Shown here: one piece after another, positions 1 to 11,974 of the stretch
How positions within the stretch are numbered: position 1 is the stretch's first letter
Layout of the letters: each line of letters starts with the position of its first letter
Assembly: GCA_030549335.1 (NCBI GenBank)
Contig: CM060194.1
Location: forward strand, 20,710,171-20,774,170
Reading direction: 5' to 3'
DNA: 64,000 nt
Source: Pontederia crassipes
Lineage: Eukaryota; Streptophyta; Magnoliopsida; Commelinales; Pontederiaceae
The notes under the pieces: generated by a model
The model's input: the letters and a program-made list of their open reading frames with translations, nothing else
Told to the model about the DNA's origin: nothing
Database searches by the model: none
Made by a program: the position numbers and the translations under genes

Positions 1-1
1 T

Positions 2-3000
2 ACCGAAAAGGAAAATCTACCGTGCCAGATGGAGGAAGTAGAGAATAATTCCAAAAATACAGTGGATGCTACAATGACATCAAGTAATGAAGAAGGAATA
101 AAAGAGAAGTTGGAAGAAGCATTAAAAGGGAAACTTGAAGGAGAATTAAAAGAGAAGTTTGAAGAAGCACTAAAAGAGAAATTTCTAAAGCAAGGTGTAA
201 TATTTGATTGGCAAAAAAGAGAAATTCAGGCAAGGACCCATATCACTGTTGTCTCATACTCATTAATATTTTCATGATGTATGAGTCTTCAAGCCATACT
301 GATGGCTTGTCATCATTACAGGAGCTCAAAGATACACTTCAAACTGCTAGATCTGATGTGGAGTTGATGAAAATTCAATACAATGTGCAGTTCAATAATC
401 TTGGTGGGTTGCTTAGGGACACTGTACATTGTGTTGTTTTCTGTGTTTGTGATGTGGATACTCTTTGCTTGTAATAACAGGGAAACATCTGCATGTTCTT
501 GCTCATGCTGCTTCGGGATATCATAAAGTTCTCGAAGAAAACAGAAAACTGTATAATCAAGTGCAAGATCTTAAAGGTAACTTGGACAAATTTTCCAAAT
601 AAAATAATGGTTGCAATATTATTAACCTGTTTATCTCATTTTCTTGCATTCAACATTAGGAAATATTAGAGTGTACTGTCGCATAAGACCCTTTCTACCT
701 GGAGAATCAAGTAAGCTAAGCACTCTGGGTGACATTGATGATGGAAACATCACGATTATTACTCCTTCAAAATATGGGAAAGACAGCCATAAATCTTTTA
801 CCTTCAACAAAGTATTTGGGCCATCTGCAACTCAAGGTTTAGAAACTCCATCAGCTGTTCACTCCATTCTCCTTTAGCATAAATTCTCAATCAATCAAGC
901 ACGCTCTTTCATCATTTCAGCGGAGGTTTTCACAGACACTCAGCCCTTGATTCGTTCTATTCTTGATGGGTACAATGTTTGCATTTTCGCATATGGACAG
1001 ACAGGAACAGGGAAAACTTATACAATGGTAAGGATCATCGCCTGAGCATATAAATATTCCTACAAAAGTTAACCTTGGAGGTTATTTATATTTCTCCAAT
1101 ATGTAATTTGCAGACTGGACCAAAAGAACTCACTGAAGATGGACTTGGAGTAAATTATAGAGCACTGAATGACTTGTTTAATCTCTCAGCAGAGAGGAGA
1201 GAAACTTTCCAGTACGAAATTGCTGTTCAGATGATGGAAATATATAATGAACAAGTTAGAGATCTCCTTACGAGTGACGGCGGTCAAAAAAAATATCCTT
1301 CCTTGATATCTTACTTTCATTCTTCTTCATCTTGCATTATATGTTCTTAGTATTGTAATCAGGTACTCTAGGATTTCTTTTTATAAACACATTCTGTTTT
1401 TTTGTTTTTCTTTACCTGGAAGTACATTAGAGATTCGTACAAGTCCTCAGAATGGACTTAGTGTACCTGATGCAACCTTGATTCCAGTGACATCAACATC
1501 TGATGTTATTCAATTGATGAACCTTGGTCACAGGAATCGTGCAGTGAGCGCAACTGCCATGAATGACCGTAGTAGTCGATCTCACAGGTCTGAATTTGGT
1601 TTCATTCACCGATGATGTATTAATGATTTAATAATTAATAATTGTCACTTTCTATTCGCAGTTGCCTGACCATTCATGTTCAGGGAAAAGACTTGACATC
1701 TGGTGCTGTTCTTAGAGGCTGTATGCATCTAGTTGATTTGGCAGGCAGTGAAAGAGTTGACAAATCTGAAGTTAGAGGAGACAGGCTTAAAGAGGCTCAA
1801 CATATAAATAAATCACTTGCAGCTTTGGGAGATGTAATATCATCCCTTGCACAAAAGAGTCCACATGTTCCTTATAGAAATAGCAAACTTACACAATTAC
1901 TCCAAGATTCTTTAGGTAGGTGAAACTTCAATTTATTAGTTTAATAAAAGATGATTTAGCATCTTTACTGAGGCTATTGACATTTGTTTCTGTACACTCA
2001 GGAGGGCAAGCCAAAACACTTATGTTTGTCCATATTAGTCCTGATGCTGATGCCATAGGCGAGACACTAAGTACACTCAAATTTGCGGAACGCGTTGCCA
2101 CTATTGAACTTGGTGCAGCTCGACTAAATAAGGATAGTGGAGAACTCAAAGAGCTCAAACAGCAGGTTCTTCCATTCATTTTTATGTTGTAACTTTTCCT
2201 GTTGCGATTGTTAAAATTTACTTTAATATTGCTCCATAATAAGCTTTTGTCTTATGCATTCTAGATAGCAAATCTGAAAACAGCATTGGCTAGCAAAGAG
2301 GGTGAAGATGACCACTTACGAACTACAATGTCAAGCCCTGATATTTACAGAATGAAGTCAGGTTCAACATCTCCTGCCCATGTAAATCATAGGCAACCAA
2401 TGGCGGAGGTGGAAAACATAGAGGTATGACCCCCTCTTTCTTTGTGTATTTTTCTGTATTAATGTTACTTCTATTAGTCAATCCTTAATTCCTTATCAAT
2501 AATATCTAATTTCTAACTGCTAATATTTAATAAATGTAATGCCTCATACTACTATTCGTACTTATTGATGGAACATGTCTCAGCAAATAAAATGGTAACA
2601 TATAACATGTTTTTTTTTAGAAGGGTAACATATAACATGTTAGGAATCATTTATCATCGAGAATGACATTTTTGGATTTCAGTCCCATTAAAAATTTGGG
2701 AACTTGGTTATTCCTGTTTCAATCTGATTGCTTTGTTCAATCATAGGTCCAGAGGAATGTGGAAGTGATGCAAAAGAGAGTAGACCTTGATTTTCAGGAA
2801 CTATTAATTTCAAATGAGTCTTCTTGCTGGCCAGAGAAGCTCTCAGGACTGAAGAAGCCTAGTGGCTACAAGGACATGGTTTCTGGAGATTGGGAACAAG
2901 ATAACCTTCAGGCATCTGATTTCTTCTATCAAGGATGCATTGCTGCTGACATTAGAAGTCAAGCAAATTCTGTAGCTACAGATGATTCTGATGATATTAC

Positions 3001-3462
3001 CACCAGTGATTCTTCAGAGCAGGATATGCAATGGAAGTTCAATCTTTCAAAAATATCCAGCTCTGTCAATGGTGTATCCTTGATAAAAAAGCCTCAGGCA
3101 AATCCAATAAAGAGCCCAGAATTAAGGTAATTCATTTACATTATTAGAATTCGAGCTTTTGTCTAGCTTTGATACCTCAATAATACAACAACAACAACAA
3201 AGCCTTATCCCACTAGGTGGGGATACCTCAATAGCTAGTCTATATTGTTTATAGATATTTGCCACAGTTTGATATCTCAATTCATACTAGTTTAAAGTAA
3301 TTTCTTTTGTGATTCAGGAAGACAAGCTATTCTCAAGCACCGACTCCAGCAAAGAAGGTAACAAATGGGCCTGGCCGAACACCAAATAGAACTACTAAGC
3401 AGCAGGTTAACTCCAATGACGGAAAACGATCAGAGAATATCAAAGTGGCAGGTAGAAAGTAG
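2..3462 (+). CDS. Kinesin-14 (KCH/KIN14-type) motor protein, 3' part
   Basis: Minus-end-type microtubule motor, partial at the 5' side. Exons inferred: 2-229, 322-403, 481-576, 660-836, 921-1027, 1114-1292, 1426-1587, 1662-1915, 2002-2165, 2265-2423, 2747-3126, 3318-3462; the joined frame is open for 710 codons and ends in TAG. Residues 1-135 are charged coiled coil ending in YNQVQDLKG, the neck just before the motor. The motor starts at [15 protein letters not shown]-loop GQTGTGKT (about residue 222), switch [10 protein letters not shown], switch [11 protein letters not shown], then [13 protein letters not shown]. The tail of about 230 residues has the acidic [12 protein letters not shown] stretch and a basic end, as in plant KCH kinesins with a central motor. 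The calponin-homology domain expected for the family would lie left of the window. Intron 1 is GC-AG, intron 6 AT-AC. Family assignment is firm; the exact KIN14 member is not determined. Confidence 0.95.
230..321 (+). other. GC-AG intron in the kinesin gene
   Basis: The donor is CAG/GCAAGG and the acceptor TTACAG. Joining 229 to 322 gives KREIQ-ELKDTL, as expected for the coiled coil before a KCH motor. No GT donor nearby keeps this junction. Confidence 0.7.
1293..1425 (+). other. U12-type AT-AC intron in the kinesin gene
   Basis: The intron starts ATATCCTT at 1293, the minor-spliceosome 5' splice signal, and ends GTAC at 1425. TTTCTTTAC at 1407-1415 resembles the U12 branch signal, and its A lies about 11 bases from the acceptor, the usual short spacing. 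Splicing here joins ...GGQKK to [10 protein letters not shown], which matches the family; GT-AG alternatives give a shortened loop. Confidence 0.8.
3183..3221 (+). mobile_element. Very short retroposon with 12-bp target-site duplication
   Basis: A stretch of about 39 bp in kinesin intron 11 reads ACAACAACAACAACAAAGCC then TTATCCCACTAGGTGG. It is flanked by direct repeats GATACCTCAATA at 3171-3182 and 3222-3233. The same core occurs at 37381-37441. It resembles the conserved end of Au-type plant SINEs, here severely truncated. Confidence 0.7.
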
Positions 3463-4138
3463 AACGGTGAATTTTTGAGGTCGGATTGGAAGCTGCATCA
3501 ATAGTTTATGGGACAACTGTTCCTAGTTGCACACGTTTTTCCACTCTGTGACCTACCTCAGAGTCCAGGGACTATTTTACACTTTCCTGATTAATGCATC
3601 GGTCTTCCTGTATAGTGTTCAATCGAAATTGTTGAAATTATTACACTTGGATAAACTAATATTTTAAGTTCAAATATCTTGTCCAAGAGATCATGGTCCT
3701 TGATATTTGTTTCAGCAGAATTTGTTCTTACATTCTACCAAGCATGTAATACACATGTTTTCTTGTAATTAGCAGCTTTCTCTTCCGCTCAGATATTTAG
3801 CATGAATTATTGATGAATAATTTTATCTTTTATATCATGTTAATATTCCATGTTAAGTAAGCAATCTTAATTCTTATAATTCTAAGCTTATACATGAAAG
3901 AAAAACTTAAATAATCTAGTTTAGCATTTTACAATGCCAAAGTAGCAACTGCTTTCCTGTTTATACTGCCTATTTTTCTCGGACTTATTTTTTAGTTATT
4001 TATTTTCTTCCTTGTTTTTCATGTTTATGATATACTACAATAATGTCCAAATATAACTTTTCTGTGCATCACAGCTCTAAAGGTCAAAAGTCTGCTACTA
4101 GAGGAGCAATATTTCTTCCAATGATCTTCATGTCTATG
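3463..4138. other. Kinesin 3' UTR and downstream spacer
   Basis: AT-rich DNA after the kinesin stop codon. The first part is presumably 3' UTR, but I see no decisive poly(A) site. No other gene or repeat was recognised before the LTR that starts at 4139. Confidence 0.5.
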
Positions 4139-6282
4139 TGAATATTTGACAGGTCACACTTCAATGACCTTAAGTTTTTAAGGACTACGTATAATCCCTC
4201 AAAATTTCACCTTGCCGTGTGACATTTGAGCTTATTTATGCCAGCGTTATCTACAATCTCTTCTTCCTAGACTTTTCTTACATAGGGTGCAGAAACAAAT
4301 CTACTATTCATCTTTCTTTAACAGAGTGCGAAAGCGATTTTTCTTTCTAACTATTCTTTCCTAATAGTCTTCCAAAGGCTAAACAATTTTCAAATCACTT
4401 TACATCAATTAAATGACTCAATTCCCATGTGCATTCTTACATCACCATGAACATCGCTGCTATCCACGCCTCCATCTTTACTTTTCGACTGTTATCTTTT
4501 CCTATTTATTTATCTTTTCTGATCAATTCATCACGTGACAATATAAGGTCAAAAATGTCATTTGACATTTATACAAAACAATACAAAATCATATCTGCAA
4601 TCTGTGCAGAATTCGAGCCGGGCATGATCAAACTCGGACGGGCTTAGTCCGAGCTCGGGGCCGGGTCAGGGGCGACTCAGGCCGGGTCCTTCCCAACTCA
4701 TTGTCGTAAACATTTCTTTGTTGAAACTCGGACCAAGTTTCTACATAACTCGGTCCGGGTCGCTTAACCAAATTCTTCGTGTCTACTCTCTAGAACTCGG
4801 GCCGAGTCTAAGGATGGATCAGTCGAGTTCCGCATGGAACACAAACCCATCTGTTGGCAGAACCTAGGCCGGGAACGAGGGTGGCTCGGGCCGAGTTTGC
4901 CGACATTATTTTTTCTATCATGACATAATACTACCCGGGTCCAGTATGAATACCACTCGGGCCGGATCGTCGGAAAAAGATCTGATTACCCGAGAAAAGT
5001 CATGGCAGAGCTCGGGTCCGGATTGCCAAGAGCTCGGGCCGGGTTGACTCCGAATTCGGATCGGGTTGGAGCAACACCATGATGAGTTGCAAATTTACAA
5101 AAGAACTCGGACAAGGTTCTTTACGTGGGTCGGGTTCCTTCGGCTGGAACTCTGGTGATGTTTTACCGAGACTTTAGTATGCTATAACTTTCTATACATT
5201 ATTCATTTTGGCACAAAAACAATCTGGAACTATTCATGCATTATAGGAGAACTTAATACAATTCTAATTTATCCATCATCTTATTTATTCCATTATGAGA
5301 TCATATCCAAAAGTGAATCCGAACTGTTTCAGACTACGTGAAACCCGAGACTTGGGGCACGATTTTTGGTGAGATCCGGCGACGATTAACCACGAGGCCG
5401 ACGTCCTTTGATAGAGAGTAGATCCGAGATTGGATGGCCGGTCGGAACTCTCGCTCACGCACATCGAGCAAGAAGAAAATGTAGTCCAAAGATGGAGAAA
5501 AACTCAAGTAGAGAAGGAGAGAATGATGTGTTGGAAGGGACCTTTGGAGTCCTATTTATAGGGTAAAATCTTCTAAGTGCTAATCTAATTAAAAATCCTA
5601 TCCATATTTCTTATTCATAATTCATTCTTTTATTTTCCATGAGTTTTCGGATTCAAATAATTAATTAATAATACTATTTCTTGATTTTCGAAATTAAAAT
5701 AATAATTTATTATTATTTTATTTCCTGAATATTTTTATCGTTAAAACTCCTAATTTCAACCTCATTAGGAATCCTAATTCAATCATTCAACAAACTTTAT
5801 CCATAATCCTCTTCTAACTATCTTTTCTTTATTTTATCTTTCTTAAATATATTTATTCCTGAATTTAGAAATAAAATAAATAAATATTATTTTTATCTTG
5901 TAAATTTTTGGAATAAAATAATAAAATAATATTGTTTTATCTTCTAAATATTTTTGAACATAAAAGTCTTATCTTAACTCTCATTAGGACTCCTTTTATA
6001 TCCAAAACTTTTAATTATATTCAAATTAAATTTTGAATCTCTAATCTCATTGTAACTTCAACTCCTAATCTAATTAAAAATCATTTTCTTCTACCTCTTA
6101 TCTAATAAGACTTCTATTCATATTCAAACTTTTCTTATCTTATCTTTTTATATTCCTTTATCCATCCTCTAAATATATTTCTATTTCTTTTCAAAATTTT
6201 CTTTCTTTAATAAATCCTATATTTTGGATTTATTTTAATTACGAAATTTTTTTTAATTTGAAAAAAAAGTCGGGGTGTTACA
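4139..6282 (-). mobile_element. Solo LTR, Ty3/gypsy-like
   Basis: Read on the - strand it starts TGTAACACCCCGAC (at 6282) and ends ...TTCA (at 4139). The 5-bp repeats CTATG flank it at 4134-4138 and 6283-6287. A TATA box (TATAAATA on the - strand, near 5560) lies about 720 bases from the U3 start. The half at 4610-5160 is full of CTCGGGCCGAGT-like motifs, also seen in the LTRs at 43.0-43.4 and 48.65-48.75 kb. No internal coding region was found, so it is called solo. The bases after both CTATG copies are also alike for about ten more bases, so the exact left end is slightly uncertain. Confidence 0.7.
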
Positions 6283-6330
6283 CTATGTGCATATTTGATC
6301 TTCCCTTGAAAACATTCCTTAAGTCCTTAC

Positions 6331-9265
6331 CCCACGCAAATAATCAGGATTCGTACGGTAGACCTGCAAGAGTTCCTGAAAAGTAGAGATGTTACCAGCC
6401 AACAGCCTCTTGTGAATTGGCCCATTCTTCCCAATTTCCTCCAAATAATAAACTTTATCCATCGGCGATGGAGGATGATGCTTCTCATTACCTGAAGTTT
6501 AGCACAACAGAGGGAATCATACATTATAAGTCAAAGGGCCAGATCTATCGTCATGAAAGAATTCTTTTGTATTAAGCAATTAAAACACTGATAACATACT
6601 AGGATATCAAATATGATTATGCAAGCAAAAGGGGTCATTTCTGTTATGCACATATGTAAAAATGTGTGTAGACAATGAAGGAATAAGCTCTCTCTCTATA
6701 TATATATATCCAAGAAAGGAATGAGCTGCATAACACTCAACATAATTATGATTGAAACAAATTAATTATAGCTGCGGCAAAAATGTTAATCTGTAAAAAG
6801 AGTTTTAGCTGAATATATGTCACCTTTTACCCGACGATCCTTCACCGTGGAACAGCTGCTGAATACATCTCTAACTTCTGTATCTTCATTTCTATTCAGT
6901 CTCAGACCCAGTTTGAACTCTTTTTTACCAGTCCAGCTGCGAGTGTTCTCTTTAAATTCGATATCTTTAAAACGGCCCACCCGTTGGTTGAGATTAATGA
7001 CAAATTTTCCTGACAGCAGTCGTCATTTTCCCTCTCTTGATTTCACTGTTTTCTTTCTGAAATATTTCTTAGGCCAGCTTTCTTTCCCACTGCCACCAAA
7101 ATCGCCATGAAGAACGACAACCTCGACCTTTCAAGAAGACAAGGGAGCATAAGTGAAATTTTCATGCATCCCTGAACCGTATCAAAGATGGCAATCTCCA
7201 CATCCTCGTCATCCGTTGCCTTCACTTTGTTGTATGTATAAATAAATTTAGGCAGCTCCTTCCGGAACTGCAATCGATATCTTGGTGTCGAGTTCTGATT
7301 CATTGGCAGCCTACAATGAAACATCACCACATGAAAATTTTATTTACATCAAAACAAGATGTTTTGTTTTTTCAAAACAACATGTTAATGAACTGAAAAA
7401 GCAAGTTTAGCCGACTGAAACACCACTGCATGTCTCTATTTAATATGCCCAGAGGCAATCACCGAATAGTGAAAATACTAATTCTTATTGAATGATGTCT
7501 CTTACGTAGGATTTGATTGTCCAGCATTCCGCTATTTCTTCGTATAGGATCGAAAGCACCAAGAGAGGGGGATTATAATCGAAAAAATAAAAATTAATTT
7601 TAGAAAACGATCGCAAGCACGTATAACTTAGTAAAAAGTAAGTAAAAAAGTTCAAACTAAAAAAGGCATAATGTGTCGACGAGGTTCGACCTAATTCCTT
7701 GGCCTACATCTCGCTCCGACTTCTCGACCTCGAGAGCATCAGAGATCCACTAGTTTTCTCTTTTTCTTGTAAGGAGAGAATAACCCTTTCTACACTACAC
7801 CGTTTTCTTTTTTGTTCAATAAGGAGCTCTCAAATTCACTAAACAAGAACACAAAAATTTCCTCCAATTCTTTCTGTTTACAAAGAATGCTCACACTTAG
7901 GAACTAGAAGAGAAAATGAATGATTTGCAAAATTGAGCTCTAGAAAATGTTTCAGACTTGAAGGATGCTATAGAGTAATTTTCATTGCTTGAATAATCTT
8001 CCTTCAATCTAGAATTCTTTTATAGGCTTCTCTTAAATAAATGACTGTTGCAAAACTTTTGGAAAAGTTAAACTTGTTTGTCACTTATGGAGCGGGCATT
8101 CATTTTGATTTAGGGCATCCATTTTGCATAGCCGTTGCGCCTTTTGTCGTATGCTCAATGGTCGACCATTATAGTTTCGGTCGTTTGCTATGTGTAGAAA
8201 AATAGTCATTTGTCTTTTTTGCGCACTAGTCCATTGGTAGTAATCCATGGAAAAATAGCCATTGGCCTTGTCTTTGCTTCTAGAACAATCGTTCGAAACT
8301 ATTTCGGTCGCCTGTTTTAAAAATGCCAAATTCTTAGACTTTTACGATGATTGTAGCAACTTTTCGATCGTTCGTCTCATGCTGTCTTTTGAACTTGACA
8401 ACAAGAACGGTCGTTCGAAACTCTTTCGGTCGTCCAATTTAAAAATGCCAATGTCTCAAACTTTTGCGATCGTTATAGCAGCTTTTTGGTTGTCCATCTC
8501 ATATGCTATCTTTTGAATTTGACACCCAGAACGGTCGTCCAAAATGCTTTTGATCGTCCGATTTAAAAATGTCAATTTCTCAAAATTCTACCGTCGTTGT
8601 CATGATCGTTTCGATCATTCGTCGCTTATACAATTTTTGCATTTCCTCCTGAATGGTCGATCAAAATGGTTTAGGCCATCCGTTTTAAAAATTGCTGAAT
8701 TATCAGACTTTTATGGTCATTGGACATCTATTTTGGTCGTCCATTATTTCTCTAGTGGACATCCGAAAATCTTTGGATCGTCTATTTTGTCTCCTAAAAT
8801 CATAGGACGGTCTTTTCTTTCAAAAAATAATTATCTTGTTCAAACAAACACTTCAAGCATTTCTTGTTTGTTATCATCAAAATACTTAAAATATAGTCTT
8901 TGGACCAACACTTTGGCCCTTGATTTGATGCTCTAGAGTTGCCAACAAGTCTCCCTACCTGATTTGATGGTTCAAAATTCGAAACATGTCTCTTTACTTC
9001 TTTTCCCACAAGTGTCCTCACTTGTTTTTGTATCTGATATGATAATAAATAATTGTGAACAAACCGCTTTACTTCATTTCTGATCTGATCAGCAAGCAGC
9101 AACAGATGAGCATGAATTTGGGGCATCATTTCTTGGTACCATGCAATAATCATCTACACGACAAGCAATCAACCGAAAGCAAGATGCAATCTTTTTACTG
9201 CTATTTGGGCAAATGGTGGCAGCTTATTCCAGAAGTGCAGTAGAAAGTGCACACCTTTGACTCCT
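6331..9265 (-). pseudogene. CBP60-a: dead CBP60-like gene copy
   Basis: Near-duplicate of CBP60-b. Matching exons on the - strand: exon 1 remnant about 9200-9262, exon 2 8911-9033 plus 7506-7542, exon 3 6824-7310, exon 4 6331-6491. Similarity to CBP60-b stops near 6303, just after the neighbouring solo LTR, so all later exons are missing. Exon 2 is split by a solo LTR (7543-8910). Exon 3 is 487 nt against 482 nt in CBP60-b because of a net 5-base insertion after the GCAT of the GCM codons; the frame then runs to a stop. The ATG of CBP60-b exon 2 reads ATA here, and the GT donor after exon 1 is lost. The family encodes calmodulin-binding, DNA-binding proteins, some of which control salicylic-acid immunity. 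The exons remain recognisable but cannot yield a full protein. Confidence 0.9.
7543..8910 (-). mobile_element. Solo LTR, Ty1/copia Maximus/SIRE-like, inside CBP60-a exon 2
   Basis: Read on the - strand it begins TGTTGGTCCAAAGAC and has TTGATGATAACAAA nearby, typical of Maximus/SIRE copia LTRs. The other end reads TATAGGATCGAAAGCACC on the + strand, with TA for the usual TG. Target-site copies CTTCG (7538-7542) and CTTTG (8911-8915) differ by one base. CBP60-b has the uninterrupted exon at about 20462-20500. The segment 8286-8800 holds about four degenerate 120-bp tandem repeats with TTTAAAAATGCC and GGTCGTCC motifs. Confidence 0.75.
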
Positions 9266-9387
9266 CTAGTATGTGTACAAGATGAAAGTAAAAAAAAACA
9301 AAGACTCAAAAAAACTGGCAAGAAAGTAAATCTTCAGAGACAGAAAGCATGCAATGGGTTTGGTGAACTCACGGTCCCATCCGGCGG

Positions 9388-11974
9388 TGATGCTGGGGCG
9401 GCGATATTTTACCTCATTCTTCTTAAGTTAATTACATATAGCATTACAACAGAAACACAATACAATATACATACTTAACATAATAAAACAACAGAAGACT
9501 TCTTAAGCAAATAACTCTCAAGATATATGACTAACCCAATTGACACAATGCTCTAACATAAGAACCTAACATATGGTACATAATATATACATGAGTTCAC
9601 ATAAAAATGCATGATTCAAGGCTCATAGGCGATATATATTTGACTCACTAAAAAGTTCATCATCATAATATGGTTGTAGTCCAACTAACTCGTGTGCAAT
9701 CTTGTTGTCATGAGGCCCTCGTCACCAATTCTATGCCTCATCCATACTTGTGTGGATCCATAGGGTGCAGGAGATTTCTCCCGTTAGAACATGTTGAGGC
9801 TCATGCATTCTATAATCTTATAACATGATTTCTACATATCATGACATATGCATTTCATCATAATAAGAACATAAAAATATGCATGCTATGAGTTACATAT
9901 GCACACTATATGACGTGAACAATTATCATGACAAGATAAGATAATATATCATTCTTAAATATTATGCTAAGTCATATCATGAACTTATCTTACTTATAAC
10001 ATCTTCCTTTATAACATGACATGCCAAGAAGGCATACTTGTGCTTGCATTATCATCATCATCAATCAATAAGCCATCATATTATGCATTTATCTTAATTA
10101 ATATTTATTATCTTCATTCATAACATTATATGACAATGGAACATTCATTACCATTCCTTCAAGTATTTACATCATCATCATTATCATCTTCATGTTCCAA
10201 GTCATGTCATAAGATCATGTCATCTTTTCGTCTTTCATTTTTAATTAGATAGCTTCTTATTTTGGTGATTGAGAAGTCCATGTTGGCTCATCGATCTTGA
10301 CTAGCTAGACCGGAATCTCTTTGTTGCGTGGGAGGCCACACTTTGTCCACTCTTAAGTGGGGTCTTGATCCTCTCAATGAGCTTAGCACTTATGCTAGCT
10401 AGTGCCAACTTCGTTCCCCATCATACAAATGATAACAATAAGATACATTCATCAATCTGTCTTTTAATTACATTGATCAATACATACAATCATTCAATAT
10501 ATGTTACATATTTTAATCCTATTCAAGTCAGGCATCAACATCTTGTGAGGAGCAATCAACATAACAAGGCTTTGGGCGTCGTAGGAAGATATCACAATCG
10601 TGCCGATCCCTTGGGGAATGCTCGTGCAGCTCCCTTTCACTGTTGGGTAGTATTGGTCATGATCGTGCTACTCCCATGGAACGGTCATGCCCTTAGTCTG
10701 ATCGATCGACTCAACAACTGATTTGAACAGTGACACTTTGTCTTTGGAGCGATCGAAATCCCGATTGATTGTTCCATAATCTCATGGGCGTGTTGTCTCT
10801 AATGGTCACGGTCATGCCATGTTGGGTCACGGCCATGCCGAACCTTGAGATCGTGGCACCACTAGGATGATGACTGTGCACTCACGTGTGGCATCACTGA
10901 TGGTCACGGCCAGCATCCTGCCATGTAACGTCACGATCTTGCCCAATTGTGAGATCATGTCACGCCCAAGGCACGAGTGTGATCACTCTCAAGGTCACGG
11001 CCATGCCATGTGTGTTACGACCATACCCAGGGGAGCAGTTCTTTTTTCCTTGTTTTGGCCCATTTTTCTACATTTACACTCATAAATAAGCAATTATAAG
11101 ACATATTCATCTAGCAAAAAACATACTTAGAATAACTACTAGCATATTATAAAAAGATAAACTACTAATAACATACAACAAGTTCATTAAGTTAACCATT
11201 GAACAAGGTAAACCATATGTCATTCACATCTTAATCTTTAGTCAAGTCAAGACATAAAGAGAGGAAACCTAACTTATCATATCATTATAATCTCCAATAA
11301 AACGGCGATTCAACATAATTATGGAGCTCAAATGAGAACCCTAGATTCACTTTCCCTAACCTCCTAGCCTAGGAATCAGTGTGATTCTTAAAAACTTTAA
11401 TCCAATCATACAATGCATCATTAAGGTGAGATTAGAGATTTGAATTTCCTCAACATATCTTTAGAATTTAAGTTAGAACCCTGAGCTTAATTTTTTTTTC
11501 TCTTCTTCCTTTTCTTCCTCTTCTTGTTGTGGCAGCACCCTCCTTCTCGTTCCTTCCTTTTTTCTTGATTCCAGCAGCCCCCTTTCTCCTTGGATCCTTT
11601 TTGGTGCAGCAACAAATGAGGATGGCTCCCCTTTCTCCTTGGATCCTTCTTGGTGCAGCAACAAAAATGAGGATGGTTGATGCTGTAGCTTCTTAGAGAA
11701 TGAGATAGGGAGTTGTGTTGCTGCCTCTGCAATGAGAGGGTGGGAGTGAGAGAAGAGGGAAATGAGAGATAGTGAGTGGGGAAGATGGAGGTGGTCGACT
11801 GGCGGGGAGGAGAAGAGAGGATAATGGATATTAGGTGAAATAATTGATTGATGGGGTTTTTATACTTCAGAGTTATAAGATGCTCTGAGCCATTGGATTA
11901 TTGGGCCCTTTACAGGAGTTGAACTTTTTCTTATAAATGCTATTTTTTAAGTTCACTTTTTTTAGAATATTACA
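9388..11974 (-). mobile_element. Probable LTR (Ty3/gypsy-like), left edge uncertain
   Basis: On the - strand it starts TGTAATATTC at 11974 and has a TATA box (GTATAAAAACCCC) about 110 bases in, then C/T-rich leader-like DNA. The proposed other end at 9388 is a guess: TGATGCTGGGGCGG on the + strand, reading as an LTR end on the - strand. The right flank is ACATT, and I found no matching copy at the left, so a target-site duplication is not shown. The segment 10560-11040 repeats TCACGGTCATGCC-like motifs on both strands. No coding region is evident. Confidence 0.45.

Noticed and set aside
8081..9153. Several frames of 80-130 codons on both strands
   Set aside because: They fall in the copia solo LTR and its 120-bp repeats. 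The only coding-like part is CBP60-a exon 2 at its edge.
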